DNA from: an uncultured Clostridia bacterium
GTDB taxonomy: Bacteria; Bacillota; Clostridia; Christensenellales; Borkfalkiaceae
NCBI GenBank assembly: GCA_934254825.1
Contig: CAKQMB010000012.1
Coordinates: 1 to 64,000, forward strand
Length of the DNA: 64,000 nt
Direction: 5' to 3'
The first letter of the stretch is position 1. Each line of letters begins with the position of its first letter. Positions 55,801 to 63,781 of this stretch are shown here, one piece after another. The notes under the pieces are model-generated. The model ran no database searches. It saw only the letters and a program-made list of their open reading frames with translations, and was not told the origin of the DNA. Position numbers and translations under genes: made by a program.

Positions 55801-56508
55801 TTACTTTAAGAAAATCTGTCCGTTGGTTCCGTAGAAAATGTCGTCTTTGCCCGATATCATTTTGCAGAATTCCTCGAATTCCTGCCACGATATGTATTCC
55901 GCGTCCATTTCGTAGGAGTGTCCCCAGACGTATAAAACCTGCGGTTTGTCCGCTTTAAGCTTTAAAAACGCCTCGCCGAGACTGAATAGTTTGTCCTTTT
56001 CGATATAATAAACGGTCGGGTTGTATCTGAGAAGATTGTCGGGGATATCGAAGGAGTAGCTCGAAGTTATCGTTCTCGCAAATCTGATTTTCGTTCTGTT
56101 TTTTATAACGCTTGCGACTCTTTCGTCGTTATTCACGCCGCCGCACGGGTATGCCATGCACCTTACGTCGTAACCGACAAGGCTTTCGAGGAGTTTGCGG
56201 TCGGCTTCCACTTGCCAGAAAACGTCGTTATCGGCAAGTTCGGTCAAGTTGGGGTGGACGAGCGTGTGTACGGCGACTTCGTGTCCGCGATATATTTCCG
56301 CGACCTTTTCTGCGGAATTTTTATCGTGCCTTACGATATGGTTGTTTCTGTTTAATTCGCCGTTCAATCCGAGGAGCGCGGAATTCAGGTTGAAAGTGGC
56401 TTTTAATCCGTATTTATTCAGTATTTCGATAAGTCTTTTATCCTGGGTCACGCCGTCGTCAAAGCTGAAAGTGACGGCTTTGTTTTTTCCGTTAAAAGTG
56501 GTTGTCAT
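55801..56508 (-). CDS. Polysaccharide deacetylase (CE4 family)
   Basis: A 235-residue NodB-fold enzyme without a signal peptide. The metal and catalytic motifs are TFSFDDG near 13-19, HTLVHPNL near 80-87 (the H-xxx-H pair), CMAYPCGG near 116-123, and a C-terminal GHSYEM near 205. It removes acetyl groups from N- or O-acetylated sugars. A cytoplasmic form is unusual for peptidoglycan deacetylation and fits processing of imported glycans. It stands alone on the minus strand, convergent with the long operon. Confidence 0.87.
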   Translation of the reverse strand: MTTTFNGKNKAVTFSFDDGVTQDKRLIEILNKYGLKATFNLNSALLGLNGELNRNNHIVRHDKNSAEKVAEIYRGHEVAVHTLVHPNLTELADNDVFWQVEADRKLLESLVGYDVRCMAYPCGGVNNDERVASVIKNRTKIRFARTITSSYSFDIPDNLLRYNPTVYYIEKDKLFSLGEAFLKLKADKPQVLYVWGHSYEMDAEYISWQEFEEFCKMISGKDDIFYGTNGQIFLK

Positions 56509-56744
56509 TGTATTTATTCCTTTAAGATTACGATTTTTTTATCGGATATATTATACAAAAAAGAAGGAAATAAATCAACGGTTAAATCGGAAATCGTAAA
56601 ATTTTTATCGGTCGCGCGTGATTTTTTTTATCGGCGCGGACAACCGACGACCCGAAATGCCGTAAAGATTTTCCGACGAGGCGGATATTGCGGCGGGCGG
56701 AAATAAGAGGGAACAAAGCGGGAATAAGACGGGAAAGTGAGCCT

Positions 56745-56755
56745 ATAAGCCGATT
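56745..56755 (-). repeat. Dispersed motif, one-mismatch copy (AATCGGCTTAT)
   Basis: Minus-strand copy with the longer match GCCCGTTAATCGGCTTATAGG. It has the same single difference as the copy at 1156. Confidence 0.45.
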
Positions 56756-56811
56756 AACGGGCGATTTTGCGGGCAAATAAGCAAATAAACAAGCAAACGA
56801 ATAAGTAAATG

Positions 56812-56848
56812 AAACGGCGGTTTGCGCGGTGATTGCGCCTCGCCGTTT
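56812..56848. terminator. Stem-loop, terminator-like
   Basis: AAACGGCG (56812-56819) pairs with CGCCGTTT (56841-56848) around an inner GCGC...GCGC pair. TTATT follows. It is not directly behind a gene, so its role is uncertain. Confidence 0.4.
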
Positions 56849-56853
56849 TATTC

Positions 56854-56914
56854 TTGTCCGGTATGCCGGACAAAAATACGCCGTCAGACCACGGTTCGTA
56901 TTATTCTTGTCCGG
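56854..56914 (+). repeat. Paired TTGTCCGG elements
   Basis: TTATTCTTGTCCGG occurs twice (ending at 56861 and 56914). The first copy continues into CCGGACAA (56866-56873), forming a perfect 8-bp hairpin around TATG; the second is a half site. Confidence 0.45.
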
Positions 56915-56976
56915 CATCGGGGAAGGCTCGGTTCCTTTAAAATAAGGCTCGGGTTTCTTTATAATAATGAAAACGC

Positions 56977-57005
56977 TTGCTTTTTTTGTCGATATGTGGC
57001 ATACT
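56977..57005 (+). promoter_or_regulatory. Probable promoter of the XRE gene
   Basis: TTGCTT (56977-56982), 17-base spacer, CATACT (57000-57005), about 74 bases before the ATG at 57079. Confidence 0.5.
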
Positions 57006-57078
57006 GTTTCCGGTTGCGGGCGGCTGCGTCCGAACGTAGCCGTAACGGATATTTTTACAGGGGATAACGGCAAAATCG

Positions 57079-57408
57079 ATGAAAGCGATCAGAAGACAAT
57101 TTATAGACAGGGTCAAGACGGGCAAAAAGTTACAGGAACTGCGCGAGCATAACGACAAACTTCGTCGGCGAGTTTGCAAAGCCTGTAAACACGATAAGGG
57201 CGATTGTTCGGGCGATTGCGAAAAATGCGAATTCGATATAGACAATCATATCAGCCGCCCCGAACTTGCTTCGGTTTTCGGAGTGTCGCAAAGCGTGATT
57301 TATAACTGGGAAAGCGGAAGAACCGCGGTCGGGTTGGAGGATATCCTTTTTTACGCGCGGATTTCCGAGACTGCTTTGGAAGATATAATAGTTTTTATCG
57401 AAGAATAA
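57079..57408 (+). CDS. XRE-type HTH protein with a five-cysteine insertion
   Basis: A 109-residue DNA-binding protein. The HTH_3 fold is recognisable: helix 1 in KLQELREHNDK (17-27), then a 30-residue insertion, then PELASVFGVSQSVIYNWESG (61-80) holding helices 2 and 3. The insertion carries Cys33, 36, 43, 47 and 50 (C-x2-C-x6-C-x3-C-x2-C), a pattern suited to zinc or an iron-sulfur cluster. Ordinary XRE domains have only a few residues at that point. The ribosome site is weak (AGGGGAT about 14 bases upstream). A palindromic terminator follows, so it is transcribed alone, upstream of the kinase-phosphatase operon. It may act as a metal or redox switch for that operon. Confidence 0.78.
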   Translation: MKAIRRQFIDRVKTGKKLQELREHNDKLRRRVCKACKHDKGDCSGDCEKCEFDIDNHISRPELASVFGVSQSVIYNWESGRTAVGLEDILFYARISETALEDIIVFIEE

Positions 57409-57462
57409 TCCAAGGAAAATTATATACGTTTAAAAATTCAATATAAATTTAACCGCAAACGT

Positions 57463-57496
57463 GTGACGGCGCGTCGGAATTCCGACGCGCCGTCAC
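57463..57496. terminator. 34-base perfect palindrome, terminator
   Basis: GTGACGGCGCGTCGGAA (57463-57479) is followed at once by its exact complement (57480-57496) and then a T-rich tail. It closes the XRE gene. Confidence 0.78.
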
Positions 57497-57586
57497 ATTT
57501 TTTATTTTCGTCGAAACGGTTTTAAAGCCGGGAGACGGCGGAAATCGTTTCGGATTTTCAAAAAGACGCATGTAGATACCAAAATG

Positions 57587-57601
57587 TCGCAAATTTTGCG
57601 A
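57587..57601. promoter_or_regulatory. Candidate operator TCGCAAATTTTGCGA
   Basis: A perfect inverted repeat (7 bp around one T) 50 bases upstream of the -35 box of the vWA operon. It would suit a dimeric regulator such as the XRE protein next door; binding is inferred. Confidence 0.4.
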
Positions 57602-57651
57602 GAAAGTCGTTTTTTTGTGGAAATATCGGTAATTTTGAAAGAAAAAACGTC

Positions 57652-57680
57652 TTGAACGAGGAGCGGATAGCTGTTAAAAT
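57652..57680 (+). promoter_or_regulatory. Sigma-A promoter of the vWA-PP2C-kinase operon
   Basis: TTGAAC (57652-57657), 17-base spacer, TAAAAT (57675-57680) with an extended TGT before it. Transcription should start near 57687, 53 bases before the vWA gene. This and the operator and palindrome account for the 57409-57739 spacer. Confidence 0.75.
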
Positions 57681-57739
57681 GTAATTGTAAAACAGGTGAG
57701 CGGAAGCACTCGAAAAAAACACTTACGGAGGTAAAACTT

Positions 57740-58426
57740 ATGATTAACTCAAAAATGTCGGGTCAGGGATTCGACTACAACGTCGATATCGTTATGTGCA
57801 TCGACGCTACCGGAAGTATGTCGTCGATAATAGACGAAGTGAAAACGAACGCAAAATCGTTGCTTCCCAAATTTATCGACGAAATGGAAGCCCAGGATCC
57901 GCCGAAAAGCGTACAGCAGTTGAGAGTGAAAGTAATCGCGTTCCGCGATTACGGCGTGGACTCCGAGCCGATGCTCGAATCGAAGTTCTTTACTTTGGAT
58001 AAGGAAAGCGGCAAGTTCTACGAATTCGTAAACGACATCGAAGCCTGCGGCGGCGGCGACGCTCCCGAGAATTCGCTCGAAGCTCTCGCGCTTGCAATGA
58101 AGTCGGATTGGACGACCGAAGGGGCGGTAAGACGCCATATTATAATTATGTTCACCGACGCCCCCGCTTTGCCTTTGGGGGAGAGAGCCGGTAAACCCGG
58201 TTATCCCGGCGACTTGCCCAAAAACTTCGGAGAGTTAAAGGAAATGTGGGAAGGTCAGGGCATGGAAAAGCGCGCGAAACGTCTCCATCTGTTCGCGCCC
58301 GACGCTTCGCCCTGGTCGGACATGGTGGATTGGACGAACACATTCCACACCGCGTCGAAAGCGGGCGCGGGATGCGACGATGTGGATATGAATACCTGTA
58401 TTCATCTTTTAGTACAGTCGATTTAA
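57740..58426 (+). CDS. vWA-domain protein, TerY-like
   Basis: A 228-residue protein that is almost entirely one von Willebrand A domain. The metal-ion-dependent adhesion site is DATGSMS (Asp22, Thr24, Ser26), with further ligands expected in CGGGDAPENS near 103-112 and MFTDAPAL near 137-144. There is no signal peptide, so it acts in the cytoplasm, probably as a metal-dependent protein-binding scaffold. GGAGG lies eight bases before the ATG. It leads the operon whose next members are a PP2C phosphatase and a kinase, the set known as the TerY-P triad in Ter stress systems. Confidence 0.85.
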   Translation: MINSKMSGQGFDYNVDIVMCIDATGSMSSIIDEVKTNAKSLLPKFIDEMEAQDPPKSVQQLRVKVIAFRDYGVDSEPMLESKFFTLDKESGKFYEFVNDIEACGGGDAPENSLEALALAMKSDWTTEGAVRRHIIIMFTDAPALPLGERAGKPGYPGDLPKNFGELKEMWEGQGMEKRAKRLHLFAPDASPWSDMVDWTNTFHTASKAGAGCDDVDMNTCIHLLVQSI

Positions 58427-58519
58427 ACTTTCCCGAAACATAAACAGGGGCGTACGGGGGATTAAAAATAATCCTCCGTACAACCCGAAATTACAAATCG
58501 CACAAAAGAGGGACTTTAT

Positions 58520-60592
58520 ATGAATATGCTTTTGCATCGTCAGAAACGCCGCAGGCTTACCGACGGAACGTTTATAAAAATCGGCGAGGACGGCAGTCCT
58601 TACGCTACCGACAAAATGATCGTCGTTGCCGACGGTCTTGGCGGGCGCGGCGGATTTCCGCACACGAAGGTTAACCCGGACATTTTTAATCGCGAGCTTT
58701 TTTATCGGGATTTTATAGAACCCGTTGTCGGCAAATCCGACGAGGAATATATCGGTTTTACGGAAAACTGTTTCAAGGAACTGTTTGAAACGAAAGACAA
58801 GTATTTTTCGGATAACGGAGCAAGGCGAACAAGCGGATATTTCGCTTCGAGATTGGTTACCGCGATAGTTCTGCACGCTTTAAAATTCGACGAGAAATTC
58901 GGTCGCGACGTAATTCTCGAAAATATCGGGAAAAAGGACGGCGACGAGCGGAAGCGGTACATAGAGTCCGTGTGCAAGGGATTGGAGGATATTATTTTAC
59001 GGCAACTTACCGACATAGCGAATCGGATGGGGCTGGAACTCGAATCGAAGACGATAGGTTCTTATCTGTTGCCGACAACGCTCGCCGTGACATTGACCGA
59101 CGAAACCGACGACGGAGTTACCGCTCTGTACTTATGGGCGGGGGATTCGCGGGGGTATTTGTGGGACAAAGACGGATTGGCTCAGATCACCGACGACCAC
59201 GAGACGGACGAAACGATGACCAATCTCATATCGCTTACCAAACAGTTCAGGCTCGAAGCAAGGCTTTTGAAAACGAGTAAGCCCGCGATACTTTTCAATG
59301 CGACGGACGGTTGCTATAAATGCCCGTGTTTCACTTCGCCGTTCGATATGGAATACGTTATTCTGCAATCCGTCGTCAATTCCGATAATTGGGAGGGCGC
59401 GTCGTCCTGTCTCGACGAACAATTCGCTCTTATCGGCGCGCACGACGACAGCAATACGATAGCGTTGACGACTTTCGGTTTCGGCTCGTTCGACGAAGTG
59501 AAAGCCGCGGCAAACGAAAGGCTTGATTATCTCGGAAAAACCGTCGTAAACGAATTGCCGGGCATTCTGGATCGAAACTACGAAGAAGAACTCGTTTGTA
59601 TCGATAAGCAGACGGAAAGCGAGTTTATTTCCGTTAAAGACGAGCTTATAAAAACGAAACCGATTGCGGATTTCGTTAAGCAAAGCATGACGGAAGCGAA
59701 ATACGCGCCTTTAACGGAAGAGTTAAATCCGTTACGGCGAAAACTCGACGATCTCGATAAAGAAAAGCAAACGCAAAAAGAAAAAATCGCGGAATGGGTG
59801 CGGTATTATTGGCTTCGGTCGCCGTGCTTGAAAAAAATGACAAAAGCAAGCGCGAATCTGAGTAAGGGGGACAGCTATAAAAAGTTTTCCGAAGCCGAAA
59901 AAATATGCAAAGAAGCAAAAAAGCGAAACGATGAAAAGTTCCGCAACGCATTTAAAGACCTGAGCGAAAAGTTCGATAAAATAATCGGCGAGCGCGAGCG
60001 GATATCGGATATCGAAGCCGCGGAGGACAAAACGTTTTCCTCCGAATTTTCGCGGGATATAAAATCGCTCGGCGGATTGCTGAACAAAATCGACGAATGG
60101 GGCGTTAAAGGAAATAATAAAGACCGAAAGAAATATTCGGTCAACGATCGGAAAATAAAAAGTTCGACCGAGCGTTACACAAAACAGGACGAAGAGGTCA
60201 TTAAAGAATTCGTCGATCGCATATATAGCGGAAAAAGAGAGATTTTCAATTCGGAAATGTCGGCGGATTGCAGACGGGAAATCGAGGATTGCCTCACGGA
60301 ACTGCAAGAGATAACGAAAAGAAGTCAAGACGTTTCAGCCGAAACCGAGAAACTGAAAGACAAATATATGCCGGCATATTGGGAGTCGAACATGCGCGCC
60401 CTGATCGTCGATATATATCGTAACCACCCGGAACTTATTCCCGAAGAAATCCAAAATCGCGACTTTGCCGAAAATATCGGGGAATTGCAGAAAAAACGCG
60501 AAGAAATCAAAGATTGCCTGAACACGAGAAGTCGGTTATACGAAAATTACTCGAAAGGGTATTACAGATATTTTAAGGAAAGTGCGTTATGA
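58520..60592 (+). CDS. PP2C-like Ser/Thr phosphatase with a long helical C-terminus
   Basis: A 690-residue protein with GAGGGA six bases before the ATG. Residues 1 to about 330 are a PP2C fold: VVADGLGGRGG (Asp38, Gly39), GDSRGYLWD (Asp209) and GAHDDSNTIAL near 310-320, the metal-binding aspartates of the family. From about 385 to the end the sequence is strongly charged and helical (KLDDLDKEKQTQKEKIAEWV, QEITKRSQDVSAETEKLKDK), probably coiled coil. Bacterial PP2C proteins usually end near 250-300 residues, so this tail of about 300 residues is unusual and may bind partners. Its stop overlaps the kinase start, so phosphatase and kinase should be made together. Confidence 0.86.
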   Translation: MNMLLHRQKRRRLTDGTFIKIGEDGSPYATDKMIVVADGLGGRGGFPHTKVNPDIFNRELFYRDFIEPVVGKSDEEYIGFTENCFKELFETKDKYFSDNGARRTSGYFASRLVTAIVLHALKFDEKFGRDVILENIGKKDGDERKRYIESVCKGLEDIILRQLTDIANRMGLELESKTIGSYLLPTTLAVTLTDETDDGVTALYLWAGDSRGYLWDKDGLAQITDDHETDETMTNLISLTKQFRLEARLLKTSKPAILFNATDGCYKCPCFTSPFDMEYVILQSVVNSDNWEGASSCLDEQFALIGAHDDSNTIALTTFGFGSFDEVKAAANERLDYLGKTVVNELPGILDRNYEEELVCIDKQTESEFISVKDELIKTKPIADFVKQSMTEAKYAPLTEELNPLRRKLDDLDKEKQTQKEKIAEWVRYYWLRSPCLKKMTKASANLSKGDSYKKFSEAEKICKEAKKRNDEKFRNAFKDLSEKFDKIIGERERISDIEAAEDKTFSSEFSRDIKSLGGLLNKIDEWGVKGNNKDRKKYSVNDRKIKSSTERYTKQDEEVIKEFVDRIYSGKREIFNSEMSADCRREIEDCLTELQEITKRSQDVSAETEKLKDKYMPAYWESNMRALIVDIYRNHPELIPEEIQNRDFAENIGELQKKREEIKDCLNTRSRLYENYSKGYYRYFKESAL

Positions 60593-62106
60593 GTGTGAAC
60601 GGTTATGAATTAACGAGCGAGTGGAAAGCCGCAAACAGAGGTTTTACGGCTTTCGCCGCAAAAGGCGGCAAAAAGTATTTTCTGAAAAAATACGGCATGT
60701 ACAGAATGCCGAAACGCGACTCGTCGACGTCCGAAAAGCTGTACGGCAAAATGAAAAAAGAGTTCGACTCGTTTACGGATAACAGAACCGCCATCAACAA
60801 GGCTCTTGCCGATTTTGCCGGTCCGGGAGGTAATATTATATTGCCTCTGGACTGGTTTATCGACGACTCGTGTTTTATCGAAGCGACGGAATTCGTAAAC
60901 GATCTGATCGAAGACGAGGATATTTTAAATCTCTCGGTCGAAGACAAGATATACGTTATGCGTACCGCGGCGGCGGCTCTTTATAACATACATAAAAAGA
61001 AAATAGTTCACAGCGATCTCAAAAGAACGAATATTCTTGCCGCGAGAAACAGCGCGGGAAAGATTTCGGCAAAAATAATAGACTTCGATATGAGCTATTT
61101 CGAATACGATATCCGCCCCGAAGAGCTCGGCGGAGACCAGAATTTTATGTCTCCCGAGCTTGCGCAATGCTTTATGTACGATTTCTCGGACGAAGCTTTG
61201 GCGTATATGTCGACGAAGTCGGATATTTTCTCGTTGGGACTTGTTTTTCACGATTATCTCGTAACCGAAAAATACAAAAACGATAAAGGCGAAAAACATA
61301 CAAGGGGATGTCACCCGAAAAAAGAAGGGCTAACGGGGAAGCTGAAAGACCGCGCGGACGCGGGCAAAACCGTTTATTGCAGCGAAGCGTTGCTGGCGGG
61401 CGGTAAACTGGTGGTGAGCGGCAAAATCAAAGAGAAATATTTAAGACACCTCATCGCGGCGATGATCCAGCCCGAACCCGAAGACAGACCTACGGCGCAA
61501 GAAGTTCTGGCGGTGTTTCGGGAAAAGAAAATTCTCGATCTCAAATCGGACTCCGTAATGATCGAGGGCGAAGATATCGTTCCGTGTTCTCGTCGCGCCG
61601 AACGCGAAGTACTCGCAAAAGCGAAAGTCCCCGCCGAACCCGTCGTTATGCCGACGCCCGAAGGTTACTGTAAGCCGTGGGACGAACACAAAATTTCGTT
61701 TGACGAGTCAAAGCTGAGCGAAAACGATTATGCGGCGTCCGAAAGGATCGAAAAGGACGGTAAAAAATATTACCGTCTGTACAGAAAAGACGGACGGAAA
61801 ACGGTGTTTACCGTAGAAAATCTTGTTATGCTCGGGTATGCGAAACGTACGGGCGTAAGCGAAAAAACCAAGCCCGAACCGGACTTCGAGCCGACTTTCG
61901 GAATAATCGTTCACGACGGAACTATGTGGGAAAGCGACTGCGAATATTCGTTCGATAACGAGTACATAAAGCGCAACGGTTATGTGCGCGCGGCAAGGGC
62001 GGAACGTAAGTCGATAAAAGGCTACGTTCTCGAAAAACCGTCGGGCGAATTAAGATTTATGACGTTCGAAATAATGAGATTACTCAGGTTTATAGTTAAA
62101 AAATGA
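60589..62106 (+). CDS. Ser/Thr protein kinase, TerY-P type
   Basis: A 505-residue cytoplasmic kinase. The N-lobe has GFTAFAAKGGKKYFLKKY (likely ATP-binding Lys in YFLKKY) without a textbook glycine loop. The C-lobe holds HSDLKRTN (catalytic Asp143), IIDFDMSYF in place of the DFG motif (Asp165, then Phe-Asp), NFMSPELAQ as the APE-like segment, and KSDIFSLGLVFHDYL. After residue 320 comes a linker and a C-terminal beta-rich region with two similar stretches (EKDGKKYYRLYRKDGRKTVF and FDNEYIKRNGYVRAA). No membrane helix is present. It is coupled to the PP2C gene by a four-base overlap. Confidence 0.87.
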   Translation: MSVNGYELTSEWKAANRGFTAFAAKGGKKYFLKKYGMYRMPKRDSSTSEKLYGKMKKEFDSFTDNRTAINKALADFAGPGGNIILPLDWFIDDSCFIEATEFVNDLIEDEDILNLSVEDKIYVMRTAAAALYNIHKKKIVHSDLKRTNILAARNSAGKISAKIIDFDMSYFEYDIRPEELGGDQNFMSPELAQCFMYDFSDEALAYMSTKSDIFSLGLVFHDYLVTEKYKNDKGEKHTRGCHPKKEGLTGKLKDRADAGKTVYCSEALLAGGKLVVSGKIKEKYLRHLIAAMIQPEPEDRPTAQEVLAVFREKKILDLKSDSVMIEGEDIVPCSRRAEREVLAKAKVPAEPVVMPTPEGYCKPWDEHKISFDESKLSENDYAASERIEKDGKKYYRLYRKDGRKTVFTVENLVMLGYAKRTGVSEKTKPEPDFEPTFGIIVHDGTMWESDCEYSFDNEYIKRNGYVRAARAERKSIKGYVLEKPSGELRFMTFEIMRLLRFIVKK

Positions 62107-62127
62107 TTTTTTGCGAGGAAAAACGAA

Positions 62128-62718
62128 TTGAGTTGGATTTGTAAAAATTGCGGAACATACAACGAGGAAAGCGACGCGTTGTGCATCGCTTGCGACGAAC
62201 CTCGCGTGGCGGCGGAAATAAGAACGGAAAGACCGTCGGTTTCCGTCGGAGACGGAGTTTCGCCGACGGCGGCTCCCATAACGAGGAAAAGACCCGTTTC
62301 TCACGGTTCGACGTCCGTTTATGTTCCGCGAAGAAGGTTTCACAGCGAAAGAAAACAAAAGACAACGCGCGTCATCTGTCTGTGTCTGATCGCGTTGGCT
62401 TTTGTCGTCGGGCAGGCGATTACTTTTGCGAATTACTTCGCAAACGGAACGGTCATCGCGTTGTCCGAATTCGTAAATTTATCTGAAAGCCCGACTTTGA
62501 GCGTCGTTGCGTTTCTCGTAGTTATAGCGGCGTTGGCGGGAATTACGGGCATATTGGTCGCAGACAACGTAAAACTTCTGATAGCGCGCGGAAAATATGG
62601 GGGAGCATGGTGGAACACGATTATCTTTTTCCTCGCGATTACGGCAGTTCCGTCGGTTACGACGGGTATAATGTTTGTTTCGTCCGTTATTTTCTCTATC
62701 ATACAGAAACGAAAATAA
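62128..62718 (+). CDS. Zinc-ribbon protein with membrane helices
   Basis: A 196-residue protein starting at TTG, behind GAGGAAAA. Residues 3-24 form a zinc ribbon (CKNCGTYNEESDALCIACDE; Cys5, 8, 19, 22), in the style of RanBP2-type or zinc-ribbon sensors. A basic linker follows, then about three hydrophobic helices near 82-103, 123-147 and 160-190. It ends in QKRK. It could place the kinase-phosphatase system at the membrane. Function unknown. Confidence 0.72.
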   Translation: MSWICKNCGTYNEESDALCIACDEPRVAAEIRTERPSVSVGDGVSPTAAPITRKRPVSHGSTSVYVPRRRFHSERKQKTTRVICLCLIALAFVVGQAITFANYFANGTVIALSEFVNLSESPTLSVVAFLVVIAALAGITGILVADNVKLLIARGKYGGAWWNTIIFFLAITAVPSVTTGIMFVSSVIFSIIQKRK

Positions 62719-62734
62719 ATAGTATACAACAAAA

Positions 62735-63769
62735 ATGAAAAGCGAAATAAATAAAGAAAAACTTAAAACCGCTTTAATAAAAAAACAAACGAAGATACCG
62801 ATTTTTTGTTATAACGCGCCTCAACTATTGCGGGAAGTGACGGATGAAAATCCGGATATCGTGACGGGGATAGAACAGGTATGTTTTACGGAGCTTCCGG
62901 CGGGCGGCGTTTTTACGGTTCGTTACAGACCGACGACCCGATCGCACGCTGAAACTTTCCAAGCCGACACGGCAGAACAAATAGAAGAAATTATACATAA
63001 AAGCATAACGCGGTACGACCCCGACGTTGTGATTTCCGTCGACAAAGATACGGACGCGAAAAAAATCTGCGATAATTTTATAACGCTTTATCACGGCTAT
63101 TATTCCAACCTTATCTCTGTTAGGTGCGAACAGCGGACGATAGTCGGCTGCAAGCGGAAAATCGTCCGATTTACCTTTAATTATCGCATAGGTCGAGTGA
63201 AACTGTGTATGATGGAAACCGAGGTGACGAACGAAGTTAAACGGCTCGGGCGAACGCTGTTTTGTGCGGGAATGTCTGATGAAACGAAAGCGTTTATCGC
63301 GCACAATTATCTTGCGTCGACCGTCACTTATCGGTTTGACGAAAACGTCGGACCACTCGAAAAAAGTTATATGCAGAGCGCTTACGGAGCTTTGATAAAC
63401 CACAAGTGCGTATGTCAGGGGTATGCGGAGGCATATAAGCGAATTCTCGATTCGCAGGGTATTCCCTGCGAGGTCATATGCGGAAAAATCAGGAAGTCGG
63501 CGGAATATCACGCATGGAACGCGGTTTCGTTCGACAATAAAAACTATTATCATATCGACGTAACCTGGGATTCGCAGAAAACGGGTTCGGCGAGATATAA
63601 ATATTACGGGCTTTCGGACGCGGCTTTAAGCGCGGAGCGTATCTGGAACAGAGGCTCGGAAATTATCTGCAACGGCAAAGAAAACATACTGCAAGCGGCT
63701 CGGTTGCAGATCGCGCGAGAAGGGGATAAATTTGCCGCCGAAGGAGCGGATAAGAAATATTTCGGATAA
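62735..63769 (+). CDS. Transglutaminase-like cysteine protein
   Basis: A 344-residue protein with a transglutaminase-fold core in its C-terminal half: KCVCQGYAEAYKRILDSQGI (likely catalytic Cys227), EYHAWNAVSF (His259) and YYHIDVTWDS (Asp275), the Cys-His-Asp triad. Bacterial members are often proteases or peptide-processing enzymes rather than cross-linkers. There is no signal peptide, so it acts inside the cell. No clear ribosome site precedes the ATG. It lies 16 bases after the zinc-ribbon gene in the same operon. The N-terminal 190 residues are not recognised. Confidence 0.8.
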   Translation: MKSEINKEKLKTALIKKQTKIPIFCYNAPQLLREVTDENPDIVTGIEQVCFTELPAGGVFTVRYRPTTRSHAETFQADTAEQIEEIIHKSITRYDPDVVISVDKDTDAKKICDNFITLYHGYYSNLISVRCEQRTIVGCKRKIVRFTFNYRIGRVKLCMMETEVTNEVKRLGRTLFCAGMSDETKAFIAHNYLASTVTYRFDENVGPLEKSYMQSAYGALINHKCVCQGYAEAYKRILDSQGIPCEVICGKIRKSAEYHAWNAVSFDNKNYYHIDVTWDSQKTGSARYKYYGLSDAALSAERIWNRGSEIICNGKENILQAARLQIAREGDKFAAEGADKKYFG

Positions 63770-63781
63770 AACGGAGGAAAG

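Larger units (their letters stand above)
56509..57078. other. Gene-free spacer with palindromes
   Basis: This 570-base spacer holds one near copy of the dispersed motif, a long stem-loop at 56812-56848, paired TTGTCCGG elements and a promoter for the XRE gene. Open frames across it are not protein-like. A TATAAT at 56960 lacks a -35 box. Confidence 0.5.

Noticed and set aside
56960..56965. TATAAT as a second promoter for the XRE gene
   Set aside because: No acceptable -35 box at 16-18 bases; the TTGCTT-17-CATACT pair downstream fits better.
56582..57245. Overlapping frames on both strands in the spacer before the XRE gene
   Set aside because: Composition is not protein-like and none has a ribosome site; the region is dominated by palindromes.
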